From Gammaproteobacteria bacterium (lineage in GTDB: Bacteria; Pseudomonadota; Gammaproteobacteria; Eutrophobiales; Eutrophobiaceae): a DNA stretch of 64,000 bases. The notes under the pieces are model-generated. The model did no database searches. It had not been told where the DNA came from and saw nothing but the letters and a program-made list of their open reading frames with translations. Below, one piece after another: positions 9,473 to 17,597 of the stretch (position 1 is its first letter; the number at the start of each line of letters is the position of its first letter). The stretch is from contig WLWS01000006.1 of NCBI GenBank assembly GCA_012103475.1, forward strand, positions 1 to 64,000, given 5' to 3'. Both the position numbers and the translations under genes were made by a program.

Positions 9473-9488
9473 AGGCACGACTATTGCA
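9473..9488 (+). promoter_or_regulatory. Sigma-54 promoter of flgA
   Basis: AGGCACGACTATTGCA matches the sigma-54 -24/-12 consensus (GG, ten bases, GC, with CACG and TTGCA intact). Transcription would start near 9499. The motif lies inside the longest open frame that could be drawn for flgA (from 9463), so that start cannot be used. It supports the start at 9526. Confidence 0.8.
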
Positions 9489-9525
9489 TTTCATTCAACA
9501 CCTAAAATTGAATGATTTGCCTGCT

Positions 9526-10224
9526 ATGTTTAAAATTATTGTGCTTGTTCTCAGCGTTTCACTTGTGTGTGTTACGCACATTGTCAAAGCCTCAGATGCA
9601 CACCCATTGGAGGATATTCGCGATACTGCCAGCAAATTTGTAGGGGCTAGTTTGGCCAGAAAAGAACAGGATATCGTTATTAAAGCGGGAAAACTGGATT
9701 CAAGACTCAGACTCCCCGCCTGCCTGCATGCGCTCGAAGCCAGCATGCCATTTTCGAGCCAGATTTCACATAATACGGTGGTTGCCATTCGTTGTGAGGG
9801 AGAGCAACCCTGGTCAATACATGTCCCGGTAAATGTTCAGATATTTCGGAATATCCTCGTGACTACACGACCTCTGGCGCGTAACAGCCCCTTGACAACA
9901 ACTGACATTACAATGAAACGTATTGATATCAGTCAGTTAGCCGGTGGATATATTACTAATAGGGATGCCGCACTGGGTCAGCTAACCACCAGACCAATGC
10001 AAATGGGACAGCCTCTTATGCTTAATGCCTTAAAAGCAGCGACAATTATCCGACGCGGACAAACGATTACGATGCTGGCGAAAAATAGTAGTTTTGAAGT
10101 CAGATCTTCAGGTGAATCTTTGATGGATGGAGCCGTAGGTGACAGGATCAAAGTGAGGAATCGTCGCTCAAAAAGAGTCGTTGAAGGGATAATTGCGAAA
10201 AATGGCACGGTTTTTGTGAACTAA
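9526..10224 (+). CDS. flgA: flgA, P-ring assembly chaperone
   Basis: FlgA is a periplasmic chaperone for FlgI polymerisation. I start it at ATG 9526, giving 232 residues with a signal peptide (MFKIIVLVLSVSLVCVTHIVKA). The upstream in-frame ATG at 9463 precedes the predicted transcription start of the sigma-54 promoter at 9473. The C-terminal SAF-like domain is recognisable: MKRIDISQLAGGYITN, LGQLTTRPMQMGQPL and VKVRNRRSKRVVEGIIAKNGTVFVN-type residues. It is divergent from the flg structural operon. Confidence 0.92.
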   Translation: MFKIIVLVLSVSLVCVTHIVKASDAHPLEDIRDTASKFVGASLARKEQDIVIKAGKLDSRLRLPACLHALEASMPFSSQISHNTVVAIRCEGEQPWSIHVPVNVQIFRNILVTTRPLARNSPLTTTDITMKRIDISQLAGGYITNRDAALGQLTTRPMQMGQPLMLNALKAATIIRRGQTITMLAKNSSFEVRSSGESLMDGAVGDRIKVRNRRSKRVVEGIIAKNGTVFVN

Positions 10225-10261
10225 TCGAGGTATTTACTGTTAAAAGGCAAGCTGGGTGGAT

Positions 10262-10289
10262 TAAAGTTTCTGGCAGTAATTGCCGATAC
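10262..10289 (+). promoter_or_regulatory. Sigma-28 (FliA) promoter of flgM
   Basis: TAAAGTTT at 10262 and GCCGATAC at 10282 match the FliA -35 and -10 elements, with 16 bases between TAAA and GCCG. The motif sits 33 bases upstream of the flgM start. Autoregulation of the anti-sigma factor by sigma-28 is the known logic in other flagellated proteobacteria. Confidence 0.75.
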
Positions 10290-10321
10290 AGCAAGCAGAT
10301 AGAATAATATGAGGTAAACAT

Positions 10322-10657
10322 ATGATTAATGAAGTAAAAGGCGCTCAACAGGCAAATATCAAAGGCCTGACTAATAACCAGCAAGCTGATGTGGCAGATA
10401 GTTCAATTCATCGTGCAGGCAAACAACAGAGTGAAAACTCTTCTGCTGCAGATAAAGGTGTCAGTCTGACCGATACTGCCGCGAAACTTCAGCGGCTGGA
10501 GGCACAAATCGCCAATCAGCCTGTCGTTGATACGCAGAAAGTTGAAAGTGTCAAAAAAGCCATAGCAGACGGTAGTTTCAAGATCGATTCCAATAAAATC
10601 GCCAGTAAGATGGCCGACTTTGAGAGTCTCCTCAGCAGCAAAACCGAAGGAAAATAG
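10322..10657 (+). CDS. flgM: flgM, anti-sigma-28 factor
   Basis: FlgM binds FliA until the hook is finished and is then exported. The 111-residue protein is disordered and polar at its N-terminus. Its C-terminal half is of FlgM type: VSLTDTAAKLQRLEAQIANQ, then DTQKVESVKKAIADGSFKIDSNKIASKMADFESLL. A GAGGT ribosome site precedes the ATG. flgN starts 3 bp after the stop. Confidence 0.93.
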   Translation: MINEVKGAQQANIKGLTNNQQADVADSSIHRAGKQQSENSSAADKGVSLTDTAAKLQRLEAQIANQPVVDTQKVESVKKAIADGSFKIDSNKIASKMADFESLLSSKTEGK

Positions 10658-10660
10658 CGT

Positions 10661-11089
10661 ATGCCAGTTCAGGCCAATTCAGCACGGCAAATTTACGAGC
10701 AGCTCGACAAACTTGTAGTCTTGCTCGAGCTTGAACAGGAGGCTCTTAAAAATCGTCAGTTTGATACCATAAACACTTGTGCAAAAGATAAAGAAATTGC
10801 GCTTATTGGTCTTGAAAAGCTGGAACAGCAGCGACTTCAGTTTATTCAGACTCACTCCGGCTCAAATGAGAAGCAGCCACCTTTTGAAGCTGATGAACGG
10901 GCTGAAGCTTTACTCAACCGTTGCCGTGAGCTCAATACCATAAACGGTGGTATCGTTGAAATTAGCAGGCAATTTAATCAAAGAATGCTGGAAAGTATTC
11001 TCGACTCTAATATTTCTGAAAATAAGCTGTACGATGAGACTGGGAACAAGCCTCGTAATAGTCATCGACAAGTTGTAGCCAAAATCTAA
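10661..11089 (+). CDS. flgN: flgN, flagellar export chaperone
   Basis: FlgN is the cytoplasmic chaperone of the hook-associated proteins FlgK and FlgL. The 142-residue protein is almost entirely helical, with heptad-like Leu/Glu/Lys spacing. It has the pattern LVVLLELEQEALKNRQFDTINTCAKDKEIALIGLEKLEQQR, as FlgN proteins do. It lies 3 bp downstream of flgM, the usual pairing. Confidence 0.85.
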   Translation: MPVQANSARQIYEQLDKLVVLLELEQEALKNRQFDTINTCAKDKEIALIGLEKLEQQRLQFIQTHSGSNEKQPPFEADERAEALLNRCRELNTINGGIVEISRQFNQRMLESILDSNISENKLYDETGNKPRNSHRQVVAKI

Positions 11090-11142
11090 TCTCGAAAGAA
11101 TAAAACAGGCTCTTTCTAACGCATACCCCTGGTGAAATTTCA

Positions 11143-11931
11143 ATGAACAACCTGGCATCAAACGAGCCCCAGTTGGCCAACGATAAAACCAGCCGGCATA
11201 TCATAAATAAAAGCACTAGTTACCGGGTTAATTCGAAGTCTGAGATTTATTCTTTGCTTGGAAAGCTGGAAAAAAATCATTCATTGCTGTCAATCATCGT
11301 AAGCGGCAGCTCAAAAATGTTCGGGAGCATGATTCTCGAAGTAAACAAAGACAAGTCCTATCTGGTACTGGATGAATTATATCCTCGTAATGAGGTAAGC
11401 GAATCACTACTCAATAAAAAACTATCAATTGAAACTCAGCTCGATGGTATTGAAATTCACTTTACGGTGAATGTTAACGCGGCAGCAATGCGCGATGAAA
11501 TTGAATATTATAAAGTCAGCTACCCTGCCTTTGTTTATCATCATCAGCGTCGTAGTAGTTTTCGTGCCAGCGTAGGGCTTTCCGAATTTATACCTGTCGC
11601 CCTGTCAACAGAAGATGATAAATTATTGCAGGCTGAATTGAGGGATATTTCTCTCGACGGTCTGAGTGCTCAAATCAATACGCCAATGGCCAAAGAACTG
11701 GCAGTTGGCGACGAAATACCGACCTGCGTTATACATACGCCTGAAGGCAAAAAGATTCTCGCATCGCTTGAAATAGCCCGCACTAACGAAGTGACAAACT
11801 CACAGGCAATAAGAATAGGTGCCCGCTTTATTCATATTTCGGCAACTGACAGACATGATCTCTCTCGTTTTATTGCCCAACTTGACCGGGAAAACATCAA
11901 GAAGTTAAAAAGATTTCCCAGCGAAGTCTAA
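11143..11931 (+). CDS. YcgR-like flagellar brake protein (PilZ)
   Basis: The 262 residues form an N-terminal YcgR-like domain (about 20-125) and a C-terminal PilZ domain (about 130-255). The c-di-GMP binding signatures are present: RRSSFR (RxxxR) near residue 136 and DISLDG (D/NxSxxG) near residue 169. By analogy with YcgR it would slow or steer the flagellar motor, or act on another target, when c-di-GMP is high. Placement right after flgMN supports a motility role. Confidence 0.85.
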   Translation: MNNLASNEPQLANDKTSRHIINKSTSYRVNSKSEIYSLLGKLEKNHSLLSIIVSGSSKMFGSMILEVNKDKSYLVLDELYPRNEVSESLLNKKLSIETQLDGIEIHFTVNVNAAAMRDEIEYYKVSYPAFVYHHQRRSSFRASVGLSEFIPVALSTEDDKLLQAELRDISLDGLSAQINTPMAKELAVGDEIPTCVIHTPEGKKILASLEIARTNEVTNSQAIRIGARFIHISATDRHDLSRFIAQLDRENIKKLKRFPSEV

Positions 11932-11933
11932 GC

Positions 11934-12572
11934 TCAACGCTTCGCTGAAAACCTGTCTTTCATTAATTGTACGTACGCAGCCAAATCTTCCGGAACATCA
12001 ACATCCTGATATTCATTTAACTCAAACCAGTCAAGTCTGGCCTTTCTCATTCGCAGACGTGTCTCTTTAAGGACAAGCGACGTCTCCCATTGCATACTAT
12101 TAAACAAATCTGGTTGCGGCGATGTCAAACCAAGCAGGTAATAGCCTCCATCTTTGGCAGGCCCGAGGACAGCATCAGATCCCTGTTCGAGACCACGATA
12201 TGCCGTATTTAAGTCGTCAATGCTCAGCCAGGGGCAGTCACAACCAAGTACCAAAGCGTAATCAAATTCACATAATCCCTGTTCCAGAGCATGATTCATC
12301 TTCTCACCAAGACTTTTACCCGTCTGGGTTTTTAATTGTAGCTCGTAGGTTTTTGAATAATTTTGAAGCTCAATATGAGACGTATCCGGGCTGCAGTAAA
12401 GTTGTACCCTGGAAATATTCGAGGAACAAGCTGTTGCCAGAGTCTTTGCTAACAATGTTCGGTATAAGTCAGTTGCTTTTTCCGGCCCCAAGACCGGAAA
12501 AAGTCGCGTCTTAACCTGTCCGACCACTGGCGCTTTGGTGAACACGCACAATACGCCCCGTTTATCCGTCAT
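11934..12572 (-). CDS. TIGR04282-type glycosyltransferase (arsenosugar set)
   Basis: This is a small nucleotidyl/glycosyltransferase-like protein, about 212 residues. It has CVFTKAPVVGQVKTRL near the N-terminus, LVLGCDCPWLS (DxD-like) in the middle and LGPAKDGGYYLLGL after it, all typical of TIGR04282/DUF2064 proteins. I prefer the start at 12572 (MTDKRGV) over 12611. It leaves an 11-bp overlap with the upstream gene instead of 50, and an AGAGAG purine run precedes it. Proteins of this family are named for neighbourhood with arsS. The sugar substrate is not shown by sequence. Confidence 0.82.
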   Translation of the reverse strand: MTDKRGVLCVFTKAPVVGQVKTRLFPVLGPEKATDLYRTLLAKTLATACSSNISRVQLYCSPDTSHIELQNYSKTYELQLKTQTGKSLGEKMNHALEQGLCEFDYALVLGCDCPWLSIDDLNTAYRGLEQGSDAVLGPAKDGGYYLLGLTSPQPDLFNSMQWETSLVLKETRLRMRKARLDWFELNEYQDVDVPEDLAAYVQLMKDRFSAKR

Positions 12573-13239
12573 ACTCTCTGGCAAGCTTTTCCGGTTTTGC
12601 GCCCAATGCATAACGTAAACGATATAACAGCATTTTTAGTACAGTTTTCACAATCCCCTCTCTATCCCAACGACGACTTGAGGTTATTACTTTTTCCCGA
12701 CTACATATTGGCCATTTAATCTTCTTCAAGTTTGCAGACAAGGTGATATCTTCCATCAATTCTATTTCAGGAAAACCGCCCACTTCTTCGAACAGTTTTT
12801 TATTGCAAAATATTGCCTGATCACCGGTAGCGATCCCCGTTATCCGCGAACGTGTATTCATACAAAATTCAATGCCACGGTAGAGGTAGTGGTCGCCGGA
12901 AAGTTGCACGTCGAATCTTCCCCATACCGATTCGTGGCTGGCAATTTCAAGCAATTCTGTTCTGACTGCTTCGTTCAGCAAAGTATCTGCATGCAAAAAC
13001 AATAATAAATGACCACCGGCCTGTTGTGCTCCGTAATTTAACTGATGAGCGCGCCCTTTTTTGCCCGTCATCAACTTGTCAACAAGCGGTGCAGCCAAAA
13101 CACAAGTCGAATCATGACTGCCACCATCGACAAGTATTACTTCATGACCTTGCTCTCTTAGAGACTGTAAGGTCAGCAAACATTGTTGAATAGACCCGGC
13201 TTCATTGAGCGTGGGTATAATGACAGATACGAATTTCAT
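12562..13239 (-). CDS. TIGR04283-type family 2 glycosyltransferase
   Basis: This 225-residue GT-A glycosyltransferase starts MKFVSVIIPTLNEAGSIQQCL with the nucleotide-sugar binding pattern (VDGGSHDST). LLFLHADT supplies the DxD-like metal site, and GDQAIFCNKKLFEEVGGFPEIELMEDITL follows. It is the usual partner of the TIGR04282 protein and ArsS. The genes overlap, so they are probably cotranslated. Confidence 0.85.
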   Translation of the reverse strand: MKFVSVIIPTLNEAGSIQQCLLTLQSLREQGHEVILVDGGSHDSTCVLAAPLVDKLMTGKKGRAHQLNYGAQQAGGHLLLFLHADTLLNEAVRTELLEIASHESVWGRFDVQLSGDHYLYRGIEFCMNTRSRITGIATGDQAIFCNKKLFEEVGGFPEIELMEDITLSANLKKIKWPICSREKVITSSRRWDREGIVKTVLKMLLYRLRYALGAKPEKLAREYDG

Positions 13240-13261
13240 CGACGACGGGGGAACGTATGGC

Positions 13262-14224
13262 CTAGATTAAAGCACCGCTGCAACTACTACCCTGACCTGC
13301 GGTGCAAGCATAGCAATGATCACGTACAACTATGTTATTGCCTGTAATATCTTTCTTCAGCAGTTCAGATAAGTGCATATTTTTGCCATTGTCGGCCAGA
13401 ACCGGCAAATCCAGCATCTGATTAAAATCGCAGTCATATAAATAGCCTTGCCAATCAACGCTGATAAGTGAGCGACACATCACGGAATCCAGATTGTCGT
13501 CACTGTGCGCTTTTTTGAGCAAACTCATATAATCATCAAACTGGCCGCGGGAGACAAGCGTGCTACCAAAACGCTTGATAGGCATATTACTCAGAGTAAG
13601 CAAACGATTAAAGCGGATACCAAATTTTTCCAGCAATTCTTTTTGATAGACCTCCTCCAGTTCCTGTTGACCTGCGGCTAATGTAGGTCCAAGCGGGTTA
13701 TAGACGAGACTCAGCACAAGCTCACCCTGATTGGCGGCGTAACCCAATTGATTCAAGTTTTGTAAGCCTCTGATACTTGACTCAAACACACCATCTCCGC
13801 GTTGCTGATCAACATTATCTTTTGTATAGCAGGGCAATGATGCCACCACTTCCACCTGTTGCTCGGCCAGAAAATTCGCCAAGTTCCCAAATCCGGGTTG
13901 TTCCAGTATGGTCAAGTTACAACGGTCAATCACATGCAAGCCAAGCTTTCGCGCAGCGCTCACCAATTCGCAAAATTGCGGATGCATTTCAGGTGCGCCA
14001 CCAGTTATATCAAGCGTAGATACCTTGTGCAGCTTTAAAAACTCTATTACGAGGCCAATCGTATCGACATCCATTTTCTCCTTGCGGTAGGGATTGGAAT
14101 TCACATGGCAATGGAGACAGGCCTGATTGCATTTCAAGCCAATATTGATTTGTAAAGTATCCAGACTGGCACGAGTAAGCGCTGGAAAATCCGATGGTTC
14201 AAGTAGGGGCAATGTATCGTGCAT
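13262..14224 (-). CDS. arsS: ArsS-type radical SAM / Cys-rich protein
   Basis: The 320-residue protein has a radical SAM cluster motif CNQACLHC near residue 32, a TGGAPEMHP SAM-binding strand and a Cys-rich C-terminal part (CDFNQML, DHCYACTAGQGSSC). These fit the radical SAM/Cys-rich family annotated as ArsS, linked to making dimethylarsinoyl-sugars from methylated arsenic. The usual ArsM methyltransferase is not in the window. It heads the three-gene leftward operon. Confidence 0.85.
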   Translation of the reverse strand: MHDTLPLLEPSDFPALTRASLDTLQINIGLKCNQACLHCHVNSNPYRKEKMDVDTIGLVIEFLKLHKVSTLDITGGAPEMHPQFCELVSAARKLGLHVIDRCNLTILEQPGFGNLANFLAEQQVEVVASLPCYTKDNVDQQRGDGVFESSIRGLQNLNQLGYAANQGELVLSLVYNPLGPTLAAGQQELEEVYQKELLEKFGIRFNRLLTLSNMPIKRFGSTLVSRGQFDDYMSLLKKAHSDDNLDSVMCRSLISVDWQGYLYDCDFNQMLDLPVLADNGKNMHLSELLKKDITGNNIVVRDHCYACTAGQGSSCSGALI

Positions 14225-14326
14225 GGTTACCTTATATAGAAGAGTTGCTTGTCTGAGACAAAATTTATTAGCCGGAGTTCAGACTATACTGTAATTCAAC
14301 AGCAGGCTAGAATAAGTGCTATTGAT

Positions 14327-14402
<76 letters not shown>

Positions 14403-15021
14403 TTATATATTTATTAAGGCAATGGTGTTGAGCGTAGACTTATTGCTATAAGACATATTTCGTCTACTTACGAAGAGAAAATGGTCGTTAAGGATAGATT
14501 GAGAATATTATCGGTCAATCTCGAAGAGAATGTTGATGCTCTCAAGAAAACGCAACCAAAACCCCGCCATATTGACGAGGAATAGTGGAGGATCTGTTGT
14601 TATGTTGTTTATGTTCTTTTGCGTTTATAACCGGGGCCAAATAAACCCAGGCCAAGTAAGGCTAGAGTTGCGGGTTCTGGTAAAGATGCAAATGACGACC
14701 GAACAAGCCACACTCCTATTTAACACTCTAATCAAGACAAAATAAGTGCCAATACCGAATCTTCATTGGTTCCAATACTTTGGAGGTTTCTGATGATTAG
14801 CTTCTGTAAATATTATCGACAACCAGTCCTCGATCAATGTGAAAAAGATCATGCTTTATGTTTTAGTAAACATGGGCATAACTGAAACAAAACAAGAACA
14901 CCCAAAATGTAAAACAGGCCAACAGTTTCTCTCTGAAAATCAGACTTTTCAGGTAAAAAGAAGCCCCAAAGCACAGCGGCGGTACTAAAGCAGACAGCCG
15001 TCCTGGCTTACCAAAGTTGCC
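14403..15021. other. Intergenic stretch with gene debris
   Basis: Between the tRNA and the membrane-protein gene I see only a decayed PEP-CTERM tail on the minus strand (14609-14724) and no intact gene. The rest is AT-rich and interrupted in all frames. Confidence 0.5.
14609..14724 (-). pseudogene. PEP-CTERM protein C-terminal remnant
   Basis: The minus strand reads LPEPATLALLGLGLFG followed by a short basic end (YKRKRT) and a stop at 14609-14611. This is a clear PEP motif, hydrophobic helix and basic tail. A stop codon lies in frame about 35 codons upstream, so the secreted body of the protein is lost. It is a decayed relative of the genes at 8601 and 23446. Confidence 0.6.
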
Positions 15022-15717
15022 TCATGTCTTACTAGTGAATGTCAGATTTAGTTCTCCATATTCATTGAGCAGATAGAGAACCTGAGCATATATAAAAACT
15101 GTAATGCCAAGCATCTCCAATAATTCCTCAAATGATTGAATTATTCTATAGCCAAGATTCACCGCACCATATGTATCGTGATACCAGGCTCCTGTCATTT
15201 CCAGGCCAACTCCACCGGAGATATACAATGCTCCGGAAATAAAAAACAACACTCCTGTTTCCTTTGGCAAGGCCAGCAAAAAGCGAACATATAATACGAA
15301 CAACAAAATGGCAGCGACAATGTAAGGAATCACCCATGCATATTTAAAAAAACCAGAGGTCTCTACGTTTGCGCTAATAATTTGCCCCATGTTTTCATGA
15401 AGCATTGCCGTTTCATCAATGGCCAGAAATAAAAAAATAACTGCCAGTAACATCCATAAGAAATATGGGTTTCCCAACGACTTTTGCTTAGTGGTAATCA
15501 ATGCTAACAAGATACTCGAAACCAATAGCAGAACTGAAGAATAGAGTGTTGGTATGTTTTGTTCAGCAACCATGTTAAATAGTGGAACTAAACCCAGTAA
15601 ATAATCATGACCAATATAAAATGTTGTCAGCAATACAAAGAACTGAGCAGTACTCAGTACAAGAAGAATTGTTAGTAAGCTGGCCAATACTTGCCGCGGG
15701 GTAATTCTAATCGTCAT
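15022..15717 (-). CDS. Multi-pass membrane protein, unknown function
   Basis: The 231-residue protein has about seven predicted membrane helices, starting at residues 12-35 (LASLLTILLVLSTAQFFVLLT). A conserved-looking DETAMLHENM segment sits in a loop, and the end lies in the cytoplasm. I do not recognise the family with confidence. It lies 53 bp upstream of manC on the same strand, and both could belong to a surface-polysaccharide locus. Confidence 0.65.
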   Translation of the reverse strand: MTIRITPRQVLASLLTILLVLSTAQFFVLLTTFYIGHDYLLGLVPLFNMVAEQNIPTLYSSVLLLVSSILLALITTKQKSLGNPYFLWMLLAVIFLFLAIDETAMLHENMGQIISANVETSGFFKYAWVIPYIVAAILLFVLYVRFLLALPKETGVLFFISGALYISGGVGLEMTGAWYHDTYGAVNLGYRIIQSFEELLEMLGITVFIYAQVLYLLNEYGELNLTFTSKT

Positions 15718-15770
15718 AGTAATTCCGCCCTCTGGATTTATTCACCCTTGAATAAACATCTCCGAATTAT

Positions 15771-17201
15771 TCAAGCTCGGCCAAAATCATCGTCAAAGCG
15801 AACAATATCGTCCTCACCAAGATAACTTCCCACTTGCACTTCAATCATAGTCAGTGGCTGCGACGTCTTATTTTCAAGCCGGTGTTTTGTTTCAACCGGA
15901 ATAAAGGTAGATTCGTTTTCATTTAATTCAAACTCATCATCCCCAAGTGTTACCGTTCCAGTACCATTTACCACTACCCAGTGTTCAGATCGCTTGTGAT
16001 GTAATTGCAGTGACAGCCGTTTACCCGGATTCACCACTATTCTCTTCACCTGAAATCCATCTCGCATTTCCAGAGTCTCGTAACTTCCCCACGGTCTCAG
16101 AACAAGTTGATGGCTTTCATATTCCTTTCTCTCATTCTCTTTCAAGTTTTCTACAAGTCCCTTTACTTCTTGAGAACAATCCTTATGTGCGATCATCAAC
16201 GCGTCCGAAGTATCAACAATAATAAGGTCTTCGACACCAATTGTTGTTACCAGCTTATTGTTACCCCTGATTAGATTATTCGTAGACAATCTTTGTAAAA
16301 CGTCACCTTCTATAACATTGCCGTCTTTATCTTTCCCGCTATGCTCCCACACTGACAACCAGGAACCTATATCCGACCAGCCGGCATCAAGGTTTATGAC
16401 GACCGCATTCGGGCTATTTTCCCGACCAATATTTTCCATTACTGCATAATCGATCGAATCATTCGGGCAGGAATCAAAACTTTCCTGATCAAGCCAGAAA
16501 AACTTATCGTCATTCTGTCCTTCCTGAATCGCTCTCTCACAGCACTCCACCATGGTGGGGTTTACCTGTCTGATCGCATCAAGCCAAACAGAAGCTTTCA
16601 ATATGAATAATCCACTGTTCCAGAAATAATTACCCGATTTTAAAAAACCTTCAGCCACTTCTTTACCAGGTTTTTCAGTGAAACCCAGAATTGGTTTTAT
16701 ATCGCTTTCACCCTCACTCCGAATATAGCCGTATCCAGATTCCGGACTTGAGGGGGTAATCCCGAAAGTCACAATGACACCATTCATAGCTTCTTCGTAT
16801 GCCAGCTTAATTGACTCTTGAAAAGCCTTCACATCCTTAATCAGGTGGTCCGCCGGCATCATCAACAGCACTGGATCATGATCCGACTGCAATTGCCACA
16901 ATGCTGCTATTGTTAGGGCGGGAGCCGTATTTCGACCAATGGGTTCGAGAATGATTTCCTGCAAATCGTGGTTAATCTTGTTTGCTTCGTCAACAACTAC
17001 AAAACGATGGCTCTCATTGCAAACAATCTGGGTTGGTAAAATCTGGATATTCTGATCAATTCCTTCAAGCCGCATCAAGGTTTGTTGCAGCATGGAGTGC
17101 TTACCGAACATATTGATAAACTGTTTCGGATAATGTTGCTGGGAGAGAGGCCATAATCTGGAACCACTACCACCAGCGAGGACTACTGGGCAAATCGACA
17201 T
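15771..17201 (-). CDS. manC: Mannose-1-phosphate guanylyltransferase / mannose-6-phosphate isomerase
   Basis: This bifunctional type II enzyme supplies GDP-mannose. The N-terminal nucleotidyltransferase domain (about 1-290) has the VLAGGSGSRLWPLSQQHYPKQF signature and FTEKP with the substrate-binding lysine. The C-terminal cupin-type isomerase domain (about 350-476) has RPWGSYETL, VNPGKRLSLQLHHKRSEHW and the ending that carries ENKTSQPLTMIEVQ. At 476 residues it is full length. It probably serves the exopolysaccharide that PEP-CTERM systems accompany. Confidence 0.95.
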   Translation of the reverse strand: MSICPVVLAGGSGSRLWPLSQQHYPKQFINMFGKHSMLQQTLMRLEGIDQNIQILPTQIVCNESHRFVVVDEANKINHDLQEIILEPIGRNTAPALTIAALWQLQSDHDPVLLMMPADHLIKDVKAFQESIKLAYEEAMNGVIVTFGITPSSPESGYGYIRSEGESDIKPILGFTEKPGKEVAEGFLKSGNYFWNSGLFILKASVWLDAIRQVNPTMVECCERAIQEGQNDDKFFWLDQESFDSCPNDSIDYAVMENIGRENSPNAVVINLDAGWSDIGSWLSVWEHSGKDKDGNVIEGDVLQRLSTNNLIRGNNKLVTTIGVEDLIIVDTSDALMIAHKDCSQEVKGLVENLKENERKEYESHQLVLRPWGSYETLEMRDGFQVKRIVVNPGKRLSLQLHHKRSEHWVVVNGTGTVTLGDDEFELNENESTFIPVETKHRLENKTSQPLTMIEVQVGSYLGEDDIVRFDDDFGRA

Positions 17202-17597
17202 ATACTGGTTTACTTATATTAATGTGTTGTAAAAACCTGAGTATAGTACATAACTTCTCACGCTCTCCACCTCAATAAGCGTGTGGCCATGTCCAGTATA
17301 AGCAGATATATGCCCAGTGATGCAGAAAATGGCCTGCTCTTAATATTCTTGTCATGGGCAAGCGGAAATTGACTTGATTTCCCCTGCTTCCTGTTTTCAT
17401 TTCCCGTGTCTGGACCCATGGCAAGTTAAACATCTTCCCTTCCATTAACCCTCTGAAGCTATTTTTTAGTGGTACATAGTCTGTTAAGTAGGGATAATAA
17501 AGTACGAAATCAATGAATATTATTGCATCTCTAGCTAATAATTTGATAATAGAAATTCGCCGACCACAAATAAAGAGAACATTACCAATGGTGCCAT
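17202..17597. promoter_or_regulatory. Divergent intergenic region manC / prsT
   Basis: No gene is visible. This 396-bp region must carry promoters for manC (minus) and for the first prsT gene (plus). I found no convincing sigma-54 -24/-12 pair, although PEP-CTERM loci are often under sigma-54 and PrsR control. Confidence 0.35.

Noticed and set aside
9463..9525. Upstream start for flgA
   Set aside because: It overlaps the sigma-54 promoter at 9473-9488 and would precede the transcript start; it also hides the signal peptide.
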